Positions 40,218-51,354 of a DNA stretch of 64,000 nucleotides are shown piece after piece. The stretch's first letter is position 1. Each line of letters opens with the position of its first letter. Under the pieces are notes generated by a model, which ran no database searches, was not told the origin of the DNA, and worked only from the letters and a program-made list of their open reading frames with translations. The DNA comes from Bog-756 sp052326605 (GTDB taxonomy: Bacteria; Actinomycetota; Acidimicrobiia; Acidimicrobiales; RAAP-2): NCBI GenBank assembly GCA_052326605.1, contig JBKQMB010000045.1, positions 26,325-90,324 of the forward strand, in the 5' to 3' direction. A program made the position numbers and the translations under genes.

Positions 40218-41345
40218 ATGCTGGAAAGCAGGAGAGCGAGGACGTTGCAACGAGGTACTCGACGAGAGCCATGTCCCGCAGTCCTGTTCGTCGACGAGGA
40301 CGGTTGGGACTGCCACTTTCAATTGGCGTCCGGGCTTCGAAGGGCAGGCTTCCGGACGATCCGGGCGACGATGAAGCCTCCAAGTCGGGTTGCGGCGCTG
40401 TGCTTCAATCGGACGGTCCAGCTCGGCTCGGATTCCGATCTCGCCTCGCTCGAGTCGATACTCGATGGTGAGAATGTGGTCGACGTCCAGGCGATCGAGT
40501 CCTTGGCGCTTCAGACCTATCAAGGCTTCCCTGCCACGTCACGTCCGGAGACATCGGCCAACTGGGCCCGCCGAATCGACATTGTCGACAAGCTCGTCGT
40601 CTCACGTCGACTGCAAACCGGGGGTTTCTTCACCCCCGACGTGGTCCCGGCGCCGGTGGCGGGAGCCCGTGAGGTGGTCGAAGCCCTCGGGCTTCCTGTC
40701 GTGCACAAGCCCCGCGTGGCTAGCGGAGGTATGGGTCTCTCGATCATCTGCACGCTCGAGGATCTCGAAAGCGCCCTTTCCGAAGGAGGGAACAGTGACT
40801 CCTACTTCTTCGAGCGCCATGTCGATGGGCGCAGTCTGCAGATCGGTGGTGTCGTCGACGGAGACGGGATGGGCCCCGTTGCCACGTGCGAGACGGTTGG
40901 CCGATCGGCTGGCCGAGGTCCGGCCAGCCAGTTGCTCGGGATCGACGATCCCGAGTTGGCGGAGACCGGCCGGAAGCTTGCCACTCATCTGGGCATCGAA
41001 GGGATGATCAATGTGGAAGTCATCCGGGATGCTGACGGTCGCGACTGGGTGCACGATGTGAATCCCCGGGTCTGGGGTTCGTTCGTTTCCTTCAGGGTCG
41101 TCGGAGTGGACTTCCTCGGAGCGTACGTCGACTGGCTGCGAGGAGTTCCGGAGGCGACTTCCCGGCGTGGGATCCAGGAGGAGACCCGCATCGATGTGCT
41201 CCCAGGGGCCTTCCTCAGACAAGAGCCATCCGAGAGTCGCGTGCAGGTCCAAGCGCGATTGATGCGTGCTGCACTGCCGTACCTGAAGTGGGTCGGGCCT
41301 CGTTATGTGGCATACGAGCTCGCACACAATCTGAAGCAGAAGTGA
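40218..41345 (+). CDS. ATP-grasp enzyme
   Basis: 375 residues from ATG 40218; the frame is open back to a GTG at 40089. 'AVLFVDEDGWDCHFQLASGL' is the pre-ATP-grasp strand, 'DIVDKLVVSRRLQTGGFFTP' the N-terminal lobe, 'GLPVVHKPRVASGGMGLSII' the ATP-binding Lys and Gly loop, 'SYFFERHVDGRSLQIGGVVD' follows, and 'DWVHDVNPRVWGSFV' contains the magnesium-binding Asp and Asn. Such enzymes join a carboxylate to an amine via acyl-phosphate; relatives are annotated carbamoyl-phosphate-synthase-like. Substrate unknown, and no peptide-like partner lies nearby. Confidence 0.75.
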   Translation: MLESRRARTLQRGTRREPCPAVLFVDEDGWDCHFQLASGLRRAGFRTIRATMKPPSRVAALCFNRTVQLGSDSDLASLESILDGENVVDVQAIESLALQTYQGFPATSRPETSANWARRIDIVDKLVVSRRLQTGGFFTPDVVPAPVAGAREVVEALGLPVVHKPRVASGGMGLSIICTLEDLESALSEGGNSDSYFFERHVDGRSLQIGGVVDGDGMGPVATCETVGRSAGRGPASQLLGIDDPELAETGRKLATHLGIEGMINVEVIRDADGRDWVHDVNPRVWGSFVSFRVVGVDFLGAYVDWLRGVPEATSRRGIQEETRIDVLPGAFLRQEPSESRVQVQARLMRAALPYLKWVGPRYVAYELAHNLKQK

Positions 41346-41368
41346 TCACCCCCGAGCAGAAACGGTCA

Positions 41369-41383
41369 CCCCTCGGAGAGGGG
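41369..41383 (+). terminator. hairpin after the ATP-grasp gene
   Basis: CCCCTC, loop GGA, GAGGGG: perfect six-base stem 23 bases after the stop. No T-run. Confidence 0.45.
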
Positions 41384-41493
41384 CGCCAGGATCAGGCAGA
41401 GCAGCAGAAGCGGGCGCAGGACCTGGAGCGGGCGCGTCGCTTGATTCTGGGTCTGCCCGCACCGGGCCCCATCGCTGGTACGGATTCCGCCCT

Positions 41494-41702
41494 CTACCCG
41501 CGTCGAGGACCTCGAATCGATCTGCGCCATTCGGCGCAGGCACCTGGAGCGTCGATTCCCAGCCCGGGCTCCTTCCCGAAGGGTGGCTCCGGTTCGAAAC
41601 GCCATTCGGGCGTGCCTGCGCCCCCGTTGTCGGTCCTGGTGAGCTTCCATCCCTCGAAGGTCTTCGGGAGGTGACGGTGGTGACAGAGAAGGGCCAGGTT
41701 GC
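41494..41702 (-). pseudogene. HNH endonuclease (DUF222/REP13E12 type), C-terminal fragment
   Basis: The translation 'NLALLCHHRHLPKTFEGWKL' through 'TRTDNGG' and 'PEWRFEPEPPFGKEPGLG' is almost the same as the last 60 residues of the intact HNH gene at 43006..44526 ('NLALLCHHHHFLKTFEGWTL'). The first half of the HNH motif and everything before it are missing. It is in the same orientation as the intact copy, 1.5 kb away, with two small membrane-protein genes between. Confidence 0.85.
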
Positions 41703-41841
41703 CGGCAAACCACGAATCGAACCCAATGCAGGCCCACCCCCGACCGCCCCGACCGCCCCGATCGGGGTGGGCGTGGGAGTCGCCGGCAGCTGGCATGACG
41801 CGGTCTAACCTCGTTGCATGCGAGGTGGAGGGGAGGTGTCG

Positions 41842-42456
41842 ATGACCGGCAGGGCCCTATGGCTGATTCCTGCGGCGCTTGTGTTCCTCGTCGGCCCACT
41901 GGCCGTGCCGGGCTATGCGGCGAACAGCGTGGGATGCAGCGGCAGCGCCACCTCGGTCAGCGACCAAGGTGTTCCGCTTGACAAGGTCAGTGTCCCGGGT
42001 GCTGAAGGCACCCAGTCCCTTCCGTTCCGGATCATGTGGAACGGTGAGGTCACCTGGCAGGGCCAGACCGATCAGGCGATCACTAGCGGAACCTGGCGGT
42101 TGAGCGTGCAGAATGCTTCGTGGCTCTTCGCCCTCGGCGAATTGGTGAGCGGACACGCCCACGGCTTGTCCGGCGCCTTCACCAACGAACAGAGCCAGGC
42201 CTCATGGGGCAATAGCTTCACTCCCAGCACGAACGAACCCGTCAAACCCCCGGGTACCTACGAGGTCGGCTTCACCGTGAGCGGCAACGGTGGAGCCCAG
42301 TGCAGCGGGACTCTGTGGGTCAAGGTCGTTGACAGTCCGGGGCGAACCCCATTGTGGTGGTTGTCATTGGTCCTGATCGTGGCCGCGCTGATCATGTTCT
42401 ACGTATTCGGCATCTCGAAATGGACGCGTCCGATCCTGACCTCAACCGGGGAGTAG
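41842..42456 (+). CDS. exported or membrane-anchored protein of unknown function
   Basis: 204 residues from ATG 41842 behind GGGGAGGTG; an ATG at 41818 would add eight. A signal peptide ('LWLIPAALVFLVGPLAVPGYA') precedes an extracellular beta-rich region of about 140 residues with three cysteines, and a C-terminal helix 'WWLSLVLIVAALIMFYVFGI' anchors it with a short basic tail inside. No family recognised. It forms a pair with the small membrane protein 12 bases downstream. Confidence 0.7.
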   Translation: MTGRALWLIPAALVFLVGPLAVPGYAANSVGCSGSATSVSDQGVPLDKVSVPGAEGTQSLPFRIMWNGEVTWQGQTDQAITSGTWRLSVQNASWLFALGELVSGHAHGLSGAFTNEQSQASWGNSFTPSTNEPVKPPGTYEVGFTVSGNGGAQCSGTLWVKVVDSPGRTPLWWLSLVLIVAALIMFYVFGISKWTRPILTSTGE

Positions 42457-42468
42457 GAGGTAGGGAAC

Positions 42469-42690
42469 GTGAAGACCAAGAGAACCCGACACTTCGTGGC
42501 CAATACGCTCGCCGGCCTGTTCCTGGGCATCGGGATGAGCCTGATGCTGACCATCTACGGAGTCGTTGGATGGAGCACGGCCTGGCCCAACATCATCTTG
42601 GTCCTGGGCATCGCACTCGGGCTTGGCGTGGGCCTCCTGCCGGTTCGAACCATGCGACGGTCGTCAGCGTCGACGGCGAAGAAGGATTAG
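42469..42690 (+). CDS. small two-helix membrane protein
   Basis: 73 residues, GTG behind GGAGGTAGG. Two hydrophobic helices ('TLAGLFLGIGMSLMLTIYGV' and 'NIILVLGIALGLGVGLLPV') are framed by basic ends. No family recognised; it probably acts with the preceding anchored protein. Confidence 0.68.
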   Translation: MKTKRTRHFVANTLAGLFLGIGMSLMLTIYGVVGWSTAWPNIILVLGIALGLGVGLLPVRTMRRSSASTAKKD

Positions 42691-43005
42691 GCGACTCTGC
42701 GGCCCTGATCAGCAAGCCTCGCGGGCTCGGTGAAAGTGGTTCCCGAAATCGGGTGTGGGTGAACCTGCCACCTCTGGCCGGGCCGGATCGCGACCGGTCG
42801 TTAGGTCCCTCGGCCCACTCCCCGTCGGCGTTGGCGTTGGCGCCCCGACAACGCGGGAGGTGCAGCCATCGACTGAAAGTGTCCCGACTGAACGGCAGGG
42901 GACACATCTCAGGTTGGTGGAGGCCGCTCGGAGGAGCCCGTTCTGGTCCAGCATTGTGAGTCGGTGGACTTCGAAGTTCAAGGCCGAACTCCGAATATGG
43001 AAGCG
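42691..43005. other. intergenic region, nothing recognised
   Basis: 315 bases between the small membrane gene and the 3' end of the HNH gene on the other strand. No terminator hairpin or conserved frame stands out. Confidence 0.4.
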
Positions 43006-44526
43006 TCAGCGATTGCCTTCGGTGCCCAGCGATTCCGATGAATGGCTTCTGGGGTTCGGCTCGTCGGTCCCGAGCCCCGGCTCCTGCCCGAAGGGCGGCT
43101 CCGGTTCGAACCGCCATTCGGGCGCGCTTGTGCTCCCTCCGTCCGTCCTCGTGAGGGTCCATCCCTCGAAGGTCTTCAGGAAGTGATGGTGGTGGCAGAG
43201 AAGCGCCAGGTTGTCCAACTCGGTGGGTCCGTGCTCGGCGAATGGGATCACATGGTCGATCTCCAAGCCGAAAGACACCCCGCACCCGGGCACCACGCAG
43301 ATCCGGTCGCGATGCGCCAGCGCCGTCCGGAGCTGCCGGTTGATGGTCCGACCGAAGTGGGAGATGGCCCTTACGTCGCCGGCTTCATGGAAGACGAAGC
43401 GAAGGAACGAGTCATTGGCCATGTCCCGCGCCATGCGCACAGGGATCGGCCCTTGGTTGTCGATCTCACAACACTCTCCGGGATGGGCATGGCCGCGGAG
43501 GAGGGCTTCGAGGTCCACTCGCACCATGACCGAGCAGGTCGGGGGCCGATCGATGATGCCCTGTGGGTCGACCGACGGTTGACGCATGGAAACCCCTGGA
43601 CCTCGCGGCGCCGGGCATGATCCGGGGTCAGCCTCGAGGCCAGCGTCGAGGTCGGTATCCGACAGTTGCCGGCCAGTGGACTCGGCGCCCGGCGATGCGG
43701 TCCCGCTCACAGGGGTGCCGGCCAGGTGCTGCTGCGTGATCAGGGCGAAGAAGGCATCGGCGCGGATGGCTCGCTCTGGCTCGCGTGGCGGATCCTGGTC
43801 ACTCCCACCACCAGTGGATTTTCCGGCTTTGCGCAAACAGTCCGTCGCATTCCCGAGGTGGGAGAGGACCTGGGCCCCTCGGTCGGCGGTGTCGCGCCCC
43901 TGGTAGCAGAACGCACCTTCGGCATCAGTCCAAGACGAGAAGTGTCGCGCAGCCCGGATGCGCTTCACCGCAGCAAGGGGATCCGCGCTACCGGAGGTGG
44001 CCCGGAACCGTTGACACCGGTCCTTCACCTCGTGGAGCGGTTGGCCGGCGGCTCCGTTGAGCAGCTCGGTCTCTCGGGTGGGATCGAGTACTGCCGCGCT
44101 GGTGAGCTCGGCGACTTTGGGCGCCGAGAGCGCTCCGTTGCGCACGGCCGCCTCGGTGTCGGGGAGCTGATGGAGGCGGAGGCCAACCTCGAGGGTATTG
44201 CGCGCCTGGCCGGTCGAGATGCCCTCGAGGGAAGCCAGCATGGTCGCCGCCGTCCGGTGCCCGGAATTCCGCCAGATCCCTGACTCATCGATCCGAGGGG
44301 CCAGCAGCGTCTTGCCGGCAGCAGAGAGGCGTCCGAGACCGGCAAACGCTGCGTAGAGATCGGTAGCGTCCCTGCCGGTGAGAAGTGACGGGTCAAGCTC
44401 GGCCACGAGAGATGAGAGCGCAGCGGACGCCTCTTCCAAACGAGACCGGAGCCCGGACCCTGACGCAGGGGCCTGCCCATCTCGCATCTCCACAAACCTC
44501 TCCGTTGCGGTCATCGCCAACGTCAT
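43006..44526 (-). CDS. HNH endonuclease with DUF222 (REP13E12-like)
   Basis: 506 residues. The long N-terminal part is the DUF222 helical domain ('ALSSLVAELDPSLLTGRDAT' to 'VKDRCQRFRATSGSADPLAA'); the C-terminal HNH nuclease is 'RDRICVVPGCGVSFGLEIDH' and 'LDNLALLCHHHHFLKTFEGW', with the Cys pair, catalytic His and metal His in place. These genes occur in many dispersed copies in actinobacterial genomes and behave like mobile or repeat elements; their biological role is unsettled. A truncated second copy lies at 41494..41702. Confidence 0.92.
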   Translation of the reverse strand: MTLAMTATERFVEMRDGQAPASGSGLRSRLEEASAALSSLVAELDPSLLTGRDATDLYAAFAGLGRLSAAGKTLLAPRIDESGIWRNSGHRTAATMLASLEGISTGQARNTLEVGLRLHQLPDTEAAVRNGALSAPKVAELTSAAVLDPTRETELLNGAAGQPLHEVKDRCQRFRATSGSADPLAAVKRIRAARHFSSWTDAEGAFCYQGRDTADRGAQVLSHLGNATDCLRKAGKSTGGGSDQDPPREPERAIRADAFFALITQQHLAGTPVSGTASPGAESTGRQLSDTDLDAGLEADPGSCPAPRGPGVSMRQPSVDPQGIIDRPPTCSVMVRVDLEALLRGHAHPGECCEIDNQGPIPVRMARDMANDSFLRFVFHEAGDVRAISHFGRTINRQLRTALAHRDRICVVPGCGVSFGLEIDHVIPFAEHGPTELDNLALLCHHHHFLKTFEGWTLTRTDGGSTSAPEWRFEPEPPFGQEPGLGTDEPNPRSHSSESLGTEGNR

Positions 44527-44729
44527 GGACCCATCCTCCCAGGGGGGTGTGACGGCGAGACAGCAGGCCGACCCGGTCAGGATCGCAATGAGACCGGCGC
44601 GATTCCGCGGACCGCCCGCAACCTCTTCGAGCCCATCTTCCTATCGCTCACTGGCCTGATTCCCAGGTCGGCCACAGTTCCGCTCCGCATGCTCGTTGTT
44701 GACAGCAATCACACGCAAAGGAGCAAGAC

Positions 44730-45560
44730 ATGAGTGATCAGGATCAAGAAGCAATGATGTCCCTGGCAGCATCGGACCCGTTCCCGAGGGTCAGCCAGAA
44801 ACGCAGAAGGGGTGTCCGGGTGACGAGTGCAGCCGCCATGGCGCTGGGCTTGGCCATCGGAGGAAGTGCCATCGCCGGTGCTGCAACCACGACCGCGTCC
44901 ACCCCGAGCACCTCTGCTTCGGGCTCGAAGACAAATCGACCCCCTTTCGACGGCACACCCCCGGCCGCAGTGGGCACGGTCAAGTCGGTCGGTACTGGCA
45001 CCTTCACTCTGACCACCCAAGACGGCACCACGGTGACGGTGAACGTGGGCAGCTCCACCTCCTATCTCGACCATGACGTCACCTCGCCCTCCATCGCCAA
45101 CGTGACCGTCGGGGCCCACGTGGCCGTGTTCGGCACCGACACCTCCAACACGGTGACGGCGACCAAGGTGGCCGTCGGCGCTCCACCCACCGGCGGACCC
45201 GGCGGTCCCGGCGGTCCCGGCGGTCCCGGTGGCACATCCCCGGCCGCAGCGGGCACGGTCAAGTCGGTCGGTACTGGCACCTTCACTCTGACCACCCAAG
45301 ACGGCACCACGGTGACGGTGAACGTGGGCAGCTCCACCACCTATCTCGACCATGACGTCACCTCACCCTCCATCGCCAACGTGACCGTCGGGGCCCACGT
45401 GGCCGTGTTCGGCACCGACACCTCCAATACGGTGACGGCGACCAAGGTGGCCGTCGGCACTCCACCCACCGGCGGTCCCGGCGGACCCGGCGGCAAGGGC
45501 GGCCCCGGCGGCCCCGGCGGTGTCGGTGGTGTCGGTGGAACACCCCCGTCACAGAGCTGA
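44730..45560 (+). CDS. exported DUF5666-type protein with internally duplicated domain
   Basis: 276 residues, RBS AAAGGAG. A twin basic start and hydrophobic segment ('VTSAAAMALGLAIGGSAIAG') indicate export. Two almost identical domains of about 80 residues ('GTVKSVGTGTFTLTTQDGTT' to 'DTSNTVTATKVAVG') match the DUF5666 beta-barrel repeat, and are joined and followed by Gly-Pro-rich linkers ('GGPGGPGGPGGPGG'). Role unknown, probably at the cell surface. The duplication extends to DNA level (see repeat entry). Confidence 0.8.
   Translation: MSDQDQEAMMSLAASDPFPRVSQKRRRGVRVTSAAAMALGLAIGGSAIAGAATTTASTPSTSASGSKTNRPPFDGTPPAAVGTVKSVGTGTFTLTTQDGTTVTVNVGSSTSYLDHDVTSPSIANVTVGAHVAVFGTDTSNTVTATKVAVGAPPTGGPGGPGGPGGPGGTSPAAAGTVKSVGTGTFTLTTQDGTTVTVNVGSSTTYLDHDVTSPSIANVTVGAHVAVFGTDTSNTVTATKVAVGTPPTGGPGGPGGKGGPGGPGGVGGVGGTPPSQS
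44961..45475 (+). repeat. near-perfect 236-base direct duplication (offset 279)
   Basis: 44961..45196 and 45240..45475 differ at only a handful of positions and encode the two DUF5666 domains. The low divergence points to recent duplication or ongoing gene conversion. Confidence 0.9.
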
Positions 45561-45723
45561 GCCCGCTCGAGCTGGCGTTGTGCCCCGGGATCTTGCACGA
45601 GGTCTCGGAGCACAGTCGCCAGCGGGGCGCATGGACATCGGACAGGTACGTCATGGACCTGTGTCGGACGTGTCCCGGGCAAGTCACACGGCACGGGCCC
45701 GCTTCCGCGGCCATCCTGGAGCC

Positions 45724-46020
45724 ATGATGCACGCCTGCGCCCTTTCCATGGAGATCCGCATTCCCGGTAGCCGGTCGCTCAAGGCGAAGCGGACGGTGGT
45801 GAAGCACCTGGTGGAGACGTCCAGGAGTCGCTTCGGGGTGGCTGCGGCGGAGGTCGGCTACCAAAACCAGTGGCAGCGGGCTGAACTGGCATTCGCCGCC
45901 GTGTCGGGTTCCCAGGGTCAGGTGGAGGAGCTCCTCGATACCGTCGAGCGATTCGTGTGGTCCCATCCCGAGGTCGAGATACTGGCAGACGGCCGATGGT
46001 GGCTCGAAGCCGACAGCTAG
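45724..46020 (+). CDS. DUF503 (YlxP-like) family protein
   Basis: 98 residues. 'HACALSMEIRIPGSRSLKAK', 'RTVVKHLVETSRSRFGVAAA' and 'EVGYQNQWQRAELAFAAVSG' match DUF503 (PF04456) along the whole length. The family is small, cytoplasmic and often next to rbfA/infB in other bacteria, hinting at ribosome-related work, but here it stands alone. The upstream part of the frame is unrelated, so ATG 45724 is used. Confidence 0.9.
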   Translation: MMHACALSMEIRIPGSRSLKAKRTVVKHLVETSRSRFGVAAAEVGYQNQWQRAELAFAAVSGSQGQVEELLDTVERFVWSHPEVEILADGRWWLEADS

Positions 46021-46035
46021 GCCGGCTCCCTGCCT

Positions 46036-47072
46036 TCAGCTCGCCATCTCTGCTGCCACCAGTCCGACGAACGCGTCGACATCCTGTCCGGTGGTGTCGA
46101 ACGAGGTCATCCACCGAACCATGCCCGTCCCCTCGTCCCATACGTAGAACGGGTGGTGGCGCTGGAGTGCAACGGTGACCGCCGGGGGCAAGACGACAAA
46201 GACGCCGTTTGCCTCGACCGGATAGGCGACGGCGACCCCGGGCACGTCGGCCACTCCGTCTGCGAGCCGGCGGGCCATGGCGTTGGCGTGGGCGGCATTG
46301 CTCCTCCACAGGCCGTCGGACAGCAGCGCCACGAACTGTGCGGAGACGAAGCGCATCTTGGAGGCCAACTGCATGGACTGCTTGCGGATGTAACGCAGGG
46401 GCGACCCGTGCGCCGGAAGGAAGGAGACGACCGCCTCGGCACCCATGGCACCGTTCTTTGTCGCTCCGAAGGACAGCACGTCGACACCTGCAGCAGAGCC
46501 GAAAGCGCCCAGTCCCTCCCCGAGGAATGCCGCCGCGTTGGACAGCCGGGCACCGTCGAGGTGCAGCCACATCCCATGCTCGTGGGCCCATCGGCCGAGG
46601 GCGGTGACCTGTTCCACCGTGTAGCAGGTCCCCACCTCGGTGGACTGGGTGACCGACACCACCCGGGGCTGGACGTGGTGCTCGTCGCCGGTTCCAACTG
46701 CGGCGGCCTCCACCAGCTCAGGGGTGAGCTTTCCGTCCGGGGTGGCCACGGCGATCAGCTTGCTCCCGAGGAAGCGCTCCGGGGCCCCGCACTCGTCGAC
46801 GTTGATGTGGGCGTTCTCCGCGCAGATGACCGCTTCGAAGGGGCGCAGCAACGACTGGAGGCCGACCACGTTGGCCCCGGTCCCATTGAAGGCGAGGAAT
46901 ACCTCGGCGTCGTCACCGAAGTGCTGCCGGAAGAGGCGGTCGGCCTCGGCGGTCACCGGGTCGTCGCCGTAGGCAGGGGCATGGTCGACGTTGGCACCGG
47001 CGATGGCTGCCAGGACGTCACGGTGGATGCCGGAGAAGTTGTCACTGGCGAAGGTGCGTTGGGCAGTCGTCA

Positions 47073-47073
<1 letters not shown>
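46036..47073 (-). CDS. low-specificity threonine aldolase
   Basis: 345 residues. A fold-type I PLP enzyme that cleaves threonine or allo-threonine to glycine and acetaldehyde. 'FASDNFSGIHRDVLAAI' is the N-terminal signature, 'AFNGTGANVVGLQSL' the phosphate cup, 'WLHLDGARLSNAAAFLG' the PLP-ring Asp region, and K206 in 'VLSFGATKNGAMGAE' the Schiff-base lysine. The ATG overlaps the stop of the EttA gene by one base, so both are transcribed together. Confidence 0.92.
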
Positions 47074-48752
<1,679 letters not shown>

Positions 48753-49021
48753 GGCGACCAGTGTGCCAGCCCGGAGGACGGCTTCCGTCCGCACCGACCT
48801 GGCAGGTCGCCCTGGATGCGGTCCCCTGGGCCACACTCGGGCTCCCAGACCTTTCGGGCTCGCGGACCTCCGGGGCCCCGGTGGGCGTCCCAGCCGTGGG
48901 TCGGGGCATGGACGGGCGATGAAAGTATCCTGGGCGAGGATGACGCACGGGGCGCAGCACCACAGGGGGATCGCCAGTTGCCACCACTTCCCGGGCCATA
49001 CCGCAATCGAGTCGGACCGGT

Positions 49022-50128
49022 GTGCGGATGACTCTTGACCCCGAAGGCGCAGCCGGTACCGGGACGGCCGGGCCCTCGGAGCCGGAAGAGGCGGGGAGCG
49101 CACCAGCCGTCGGCTCGGAGCCGAACAAGGTCCGACCACCAAAGTCCCGCCGGGAGGCTGTGGGTGCGCTGATCGGCCGCCTGGTCACCGCCGTCCGGGA
49201 CGGCGACGAGCAGATGGTGGAGAGCGCGGTGCTGGCGCTCAGTCAGCGCAGCCGCTGGCTGGCACCGCTCGCCATGGTGGTCGGCGCCTTTGCCATGCTC
49301 TTCCAGGGGGTCAAGCTCCTCTTCACCAACTGGCGCCTGACCCTGGTGCAGATCCTTCCGGCCATGTGGATCTGGTGCGCCATGCTCGACCTCAAGGCCC
49401 ATGTGTTCCACGGTGACGAGTTCCACATCCTCAGGGGGCCGTGGCTGATCCCCGTCGTGCTGGCAATCGCCGCCATCACCGCCGGCAGCTTCTTCCTCAA
49501 CGCGGTCTTCGCCTTTGCCATCGCAAAGGCCGGCGCACCGGAGATCCGCCCTGCGTTCGCCAAGGCACGGATGCATTTGCGCACGATCTTCGCCTGGGGG
49601 TTCGGGGTCGGACTGGCGCTCGGATTCGCGACCGTGGTGGCCACCCGTTGGGGCCTCGGGTGGTTCGGAGTGTCCCTGGGGATCGTGGTGGCGGTGATGA
49701 TGCTCGTGTACGTGGCAGTGCCGGCCAGGCTCGTCGGCGTCAAGTCTGAGCGCTCGAGCCGCGACAAATTGGCCGCAACGGCGATCGGGGGGGCAATCGG
49801 GGCCATGGTGTGCTCACCGCCCTACGTCCTGGGACGGGTGGCGCTTCTCATGCTCGGATCCCACACGTTCCGCTATCTGGCGATCATCCTCCTGGCCGTG
49901 GCGATCGTGCTGCAGACAGGCGCGACCAGTGCGGTCAAGGCCATCAAGATGAGCGCCAAGCTGGTCACCGGGCACACACCCGACGCCGCGGGATCAGCCG
50001 CTGACCCAGCGAGACCGGACACGGCCACTGCCACTTCCACTTCCACTGCAGCAGCCGCCGGCGACAGCGCCCTCGGCGCCCACGGCGCTTCTCCGGGCGA
50101 AGCTGCGGCTCCCTTGGACGGCGTCTGA
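49022..50128 (+). CDS. multi-pass membrane protein of unknown function
   Basis: 368 residues from GTG 49022; an ATG two codons later is equally possible. After about 75 hydrophilic residues come five or six helices ('VVGAFAMLFQGVKLLFTNWR', 'LIPVVLAIAAITAGSFFLNA', 'GVSLGIVVAVMMLVYVAVPA' and others) and an Ala/Thr-rich C-terminal tail. The middle 'AFAIAKAGAPEIRPAFAKAR' resembles the loop of DUF4013/EI24-like membrane proteins, but no family is certain. Divergent from ettA. Confidence 0.7.
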   Translation: MRMTLDPEGAAGTGTAGPSEPEEAGSAPAVGSEPNKVRPPKSRREAVGALIGRLVTAVRDGDEQMVESAVLALSQRSRWLAPLAMVVGAFAMLFQGVKLLFTNWRLTLVQILPAMWIWCAMLDLKAHVFHGDEFHILRGPWLIPVVLAIAAITAGSFFLNAVFAFAIAKAGAPEIRPAFAKARMHLRTIFAWGFGVGLALGFATVVATRWGLGWFGVSLGIVVAVMMLVYVAVPARLVGVKSERSSRDKLAATAIGGAIGAMVCSPPYVLGRVALLMLGSHTFRYLAIILLAVAIVLQTGATSAVKAIKMSAKLVTGHTPDAAGSAADPARPDTATATSTSTAAAAGDSALGAHGASPGEAAAPLDGV

Positions 50129-50745
50129 CCTGAGCCAGGCGCCGGTCCCACCCGTAGGGGGCGGCCGTACCCGCATGGAGCTCTGGCGCCGGCTTGCCCA
50201 CATGGAGCGGCTGAGAGGCGCACCGTGGTCGGACCGGCCTTCGTCATCGTCGCCCGGATTGCACTGGCATCGGTGCTCTATCGAATCAAGAGCGAAAGCT
50301 CACGGTGGTCAAGTAGTCACTTAGGGTAATCACAACCGACCATCGGAGATCGGGTGCACCGAAGACCTCTTCTTCCGAGCGCGTCAGCAGCCGAACTGCC
50401 GGTCTTCCTCGTGGCCGCAGGGGGATTCGCTGTGGCGCATCGGACTGGTGGTCGGCGGTATACCGTGATCCTTTTCCCAAGAAGCGTTGCAGAGAAAGGA
50501 AAAACCGGCAGTTGCGGGGTTCCGACAAGGAGCGACGTCGGTCTCGGGCACCGCGTGCAAGGTCGTCGGCAAGGCGATCGGCAAGGTGCATGCCCAACGC
50601 TGCTGACGTGGACGAGCGGCCGATGCAAGTGCCCAGACCTCATGTCGGCCAGGAAGTCGATCCGTCTCCGCTATGCCAAACAAGTTGCACACGTCGTGCA
50701 ATCAACCGTGCACCTCGTTGCGACCATCCATACCGTTCCCGTCCT
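50129..50745. other. intergenic region upstream of the tad operon
   Basis: 617 bases that must contain the promoter and leader of the pilus operon. Open frames exist but have no conserved motif. I looked for c-di-GMP riboswitch (GEMM) signatures and saw none. The 3' half has a run of short inverted words around TTGCACACGTCGTGCAA (50687..50703), a good palindrome that may be an operator. Confidence 0.4.
50687..50703. promoter_or_regulatory. palindrome upstream of the tad operon
   Basis: TTGCACACGTCGTGCAA: seven-base arms TTGCAC(A)/(C)GTGCAA around a short centre, about 45 bases before the first gene. Position fits an operator or a promoter-proximal hairpin. Confidence 0.4.
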
Positions 50746-51354
50746 ATGCAGGGGCAGGCCACTCATCGGCTGACATCGAGAAGATCCACGAAGCGGGTCG
50801 GTCCAGTGGCCGTGTCCGTGTCCGTGGCCGTGGGCCTGTTCATCACCTCCTGCGGCGTCGCTCCTCTTGCCGGCCACGCACGAATCTCCGCAGCCGGCAC
50901 GTCGGCGGTGGCAGGCACGCTGGCAGGCACGCCCGGGAACTCTTCGAGTGAATCCCAACAGGTGGTGGCGGCTTGGATCGCAGCCCAGCAGGCGTTTGAC
51001 TCCGCTGCACTCTCCGCTGACCCCAGCACGCCAGGTTTGGCTGCGACAACGGTGCCACCCCAGATCGACGCGAGCCGATCGCTGCTGGAGCAGATGAGCG
51101 AGGCAGATGAGCGTGCCGAAGGTGTTGTCCGGTTCGGGACCCCGCACGTGGTGAGCGCGCAGGCAACTCTGGCCGAAGTGCGGTCCTGCGTGCACGATGC
51201 GGAGATCGTGGTTTCCGCGACGTCCGGCGTGCCGGTCGCAGGAGTCCTGGGCGAAGTGGACTACGAGCTCTTCGAGTCGACAATGGAGTCGACACCCAGC
51301 GGATGGAAACTGATGACTCAGACCGTGGGAGCCGGCGCATGCACCGGTCGCTGA
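50746..51354 (+). CDS. putative lipoprotein, first gene of the tad operon
   Basis: 202 residues. A basic start and hydrophobic 'VAVSVSVAVGLFITSCGVAP' end in a lipobox-like S-C, so the mature protein would be lipid-anchored at that Cys. The extracellular part is hydrophilic with a conserved-looking 'VVRFGTPHVVSAQATLAEVR' segment and a Cys near the end. No family recognised. Its 3' end overlaps the start of the next secreted protein. Start choice ATG 50746; a GTG at about 50809 is possible. Confidence 0.6.
   Translation: MQGQATHRLTSRRSTKRVGPVAVSVSVAVGLFITSCGVAPLAGHARISAAGTSAVAGTLAGTPGNSSSESQQVVAAWIAAQQAFDSAALSADPSTPGLAATTVPPQIDASRSLLEQMSEADERAEGVVRFGTPHVVSAQATLAEVRSCVHDAEIVVSATSGVPVAGVLGEVDYELFESTMESTPSGWKLMTQTVGAGACTGR

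Noticed and set aside
42593..43285. Second minus-strand protein overlapping the HNH gene end
   Set aside because: It is the HNH coding sequence read in another frame; the similar reading at 41366..41899 is the same effect.
50129..50745. Riboswitch upstream of the pilus operon
   Set aside because: No recognisable c-di-GMP, cobalamin or other aptamer consensus was found by eye; a covariance-model search would be needed.
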